From positions 1-10,938 of the forward strand of contig VAYC01000050.1 in NCBI GenBank assembly GCA_005885025.1: a stretch of 10,938 nt of DNA, given 5' to 3'. Of this stretch, positions 10,234 through 10,938 are shown piece by piece. The translations under genes were made by a program, and so were the position numbers. The notes under the pieces were generated by a model. It was not told the DNA's origin. It saw only the letters and a program-made list of their open reading frames with translations, and searched no databases. This DNA comes from Actinomycetota bacterium (GTDB lineage: Bacteria > Actinomycetota > UBA4738). The number at the start of each line of letters is the position of its first letter. The stretch's first letter is position 1.

Positions 10234-10938
10234 GTGGAGGGCCGGCTCGGAGCGACGTACCTGGGGGACGGTCGGTGCCGGTTCCTGGTGTGGGCCCCGC
10301 GGGCCGAGCGAGCCGAGGTGTTGTTGCCGGGTGATCGCATCGGGATGGAGCGGGGCTCGGGTGGCTACTTCCACGCCGAAGTGTCCGATGTGGAACCAGG
10401 CACCCGGTATCGGTTCGGCCTCGACGGTGGCCTCGGTCTGCCGGATCCGGCGTCGCGACACCAGCCGGAGGGCGTGGACGGACCCTCGGCCGTGGTCGAC
10501 CCCGGGGCCATCCCGCCGGACTTGCCCGGGTGGAACGGCATCCCAATCTCCGAGTACGTGATCTACGAGTTACACGTCGGCACGTTCAGCCGGGAGGGCA
10601 CGTTCGATGGCGTCGTGCCGCACCTCGATGACCTCCGGGAGCTCGGCGTGACGGCCGTCGAGCTCATGCCGGTGGCCCAGTTCCCGGGCAGGAGGAACTG
10701 GGGGTATGACGGCGTCTATCCCTTCGCCGTCCAAGATTCCTACGGCGGCCCGCAGGGGCTGGCGCGTCTCGTGGCCGAGTGCCACCGCCGCCGCCTGGCC
10801 GTCGTCCTGGACGTCGTCTACAACCATCTGGGCCCCGAAGGAGAGCATGCGGCCGACTTCGGACCCTATTTCGCTACCCGTTACCGGACGCCGTGGGGCA
10901 GGGGGATGAACTTCGACGGGCCGGGAAGCGAAGGGGTC
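10234..10938 (+). CDS. treZ: Malto-oligosyltrehalose trehalohydrolase (TreZ), N-terminal part (runs off the right edge)
   Basis: TreZ (EC 3.2.1.141, GH13_10) hydrolyses maltooligosyltrehalose, made by TreY, to free trehalose plus a shorter maltodextrin. The GTG at 10234, 2 nt after the glgB TAG, opens 235 codons to the window end. Residues 1-90 resemble the TreZ N-terminal beta-sandwich (RFLVWAPRAERAEVLLPG, LPDPASRHQPEGVDGPSAVV). The barrel follows with YVIYELHVGTFSREGTFDG, AVELMPVAQFPGRRNWGYDGV, DSYGGPQGL, region I VVLDVVYNHLGPEGEH, and FGPYFATRYRTPWG. The PDPASRxQPEGV and PVAQFPGxRNWGYDGV blocks separate TreZ from GlgB and GlgX. The catalytic Asp and Glu lie beyond the window. The only ribosome-binding-like run (GCGAGGG, 10215-10221) is 12 nt upstream inside a palindrome, so coupling to glgB is likely. 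A TTA codon occurs at 10570-10572. Confidence 0.93.
   Translation, partial: MEGRLGATYLGDGRCRFLVWAPRAERAEVLLPGDRIGMERGSGGYFHAEVSDVEPGTRYRFGLDGGLGLPDPASRHQPEGVDGPSAVVDPGAIPPDLPGWNGIPISEYVIYELHVGTFSREGTFDGVVPHLDDLRELGVTAVELMPVAQFPGRRNWGYDGVYPFAVQDSYGGPQGLARLVAECHRRRLAVVLDVVYNHLGPEGEHAADFGPYFATRYRTPWGRGMNFDGPGSEGV

Noticed and set aside
9605..10572. TTA leucine codons in glgB (9605-9607) and treZ (10570-10572) as possible bldA-style control
   Set aside because: bldA-type regulation is established in Streptomyces and relatives, and nothing here shows that lineage. Two TTA codons in long genes can be chance.

Overview
The window is a dense, high-G+C (about two thirds G+C by eye) bacterial segment. 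It carries most of one metabolic module: conversion of trehalose and maltose to branched alpha-glucan through maltose-1-phosphate (the GlgE pathway), plus 4-alpha-glucanotransferase and the start of the TreY/TreZ trehalose-releasing route. The base composition, the GTG/TTG-rich starts, the GlgE/TreS/maltokinase set and a divergent gene of the actinobacterial DUF4032 kinase-like family all point to an actinobacterium (Actinomycetota). The sequence does not settle the genus. A lineage outside Streptomyces and Mycobacterium seems likely, because maltokinase is fused to TreS and malQ sits inside the operon.

Layout. Bases 1-802 (minus strand) hold the N-terminal 267 residues of a DUF4032-type, lipopolysaccharide-kinase-like protein that runs off the left edge. 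Bases 803-934 are a divergent intergenic region. From there to the right edge, five plus-strand genes are packed with almost no spacing: glgE (935-2917), a treS-maltokinase fusion (2917-6264), malQ (6261-8327), glgB (8324-10231) and the 5' part of treZ (10234 to the window end). The junctions are a 1-nt overlap (TGATG), a 4-nt overlap (CTGA), a 4-nt overlap (GTGA) and a 2-nt gap. This is strong evidence for a single translationally coupled operon, probably driven from the region before glgE.

How the genes work together (family knowledge). TreS isomerises trehalose to maltose. The fused maltokinase makes maltose-1-phosphate with ATP. GlgE transfers maltosyl units to growing alpha-1,4-glucans, and GlgB adds alpha-1,6 branches. 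MalQ disproportionates malto-oligosaccharides. TreZ, with a TreY presumably encoded downstream, would release trehalose from linear glucan ends and close the cycle.

The most unusual sequence observation is the start of malQ. Its conserved N-terminus is open and in frame, but no ATG, GTG or TTG precedes it after the upstream in-frame stop. The only well-placed initiator is a CTG overlapping the treS-mak stop codon, 6 nt after a clear GGAGGG ribosome binding site. I do not see a wholly undescribed system: every gene belongs to a known family. The points worth a second look are this start, the operon composition, the fusion protein, and the divergent DUF4032 kinase-like gene beside it.
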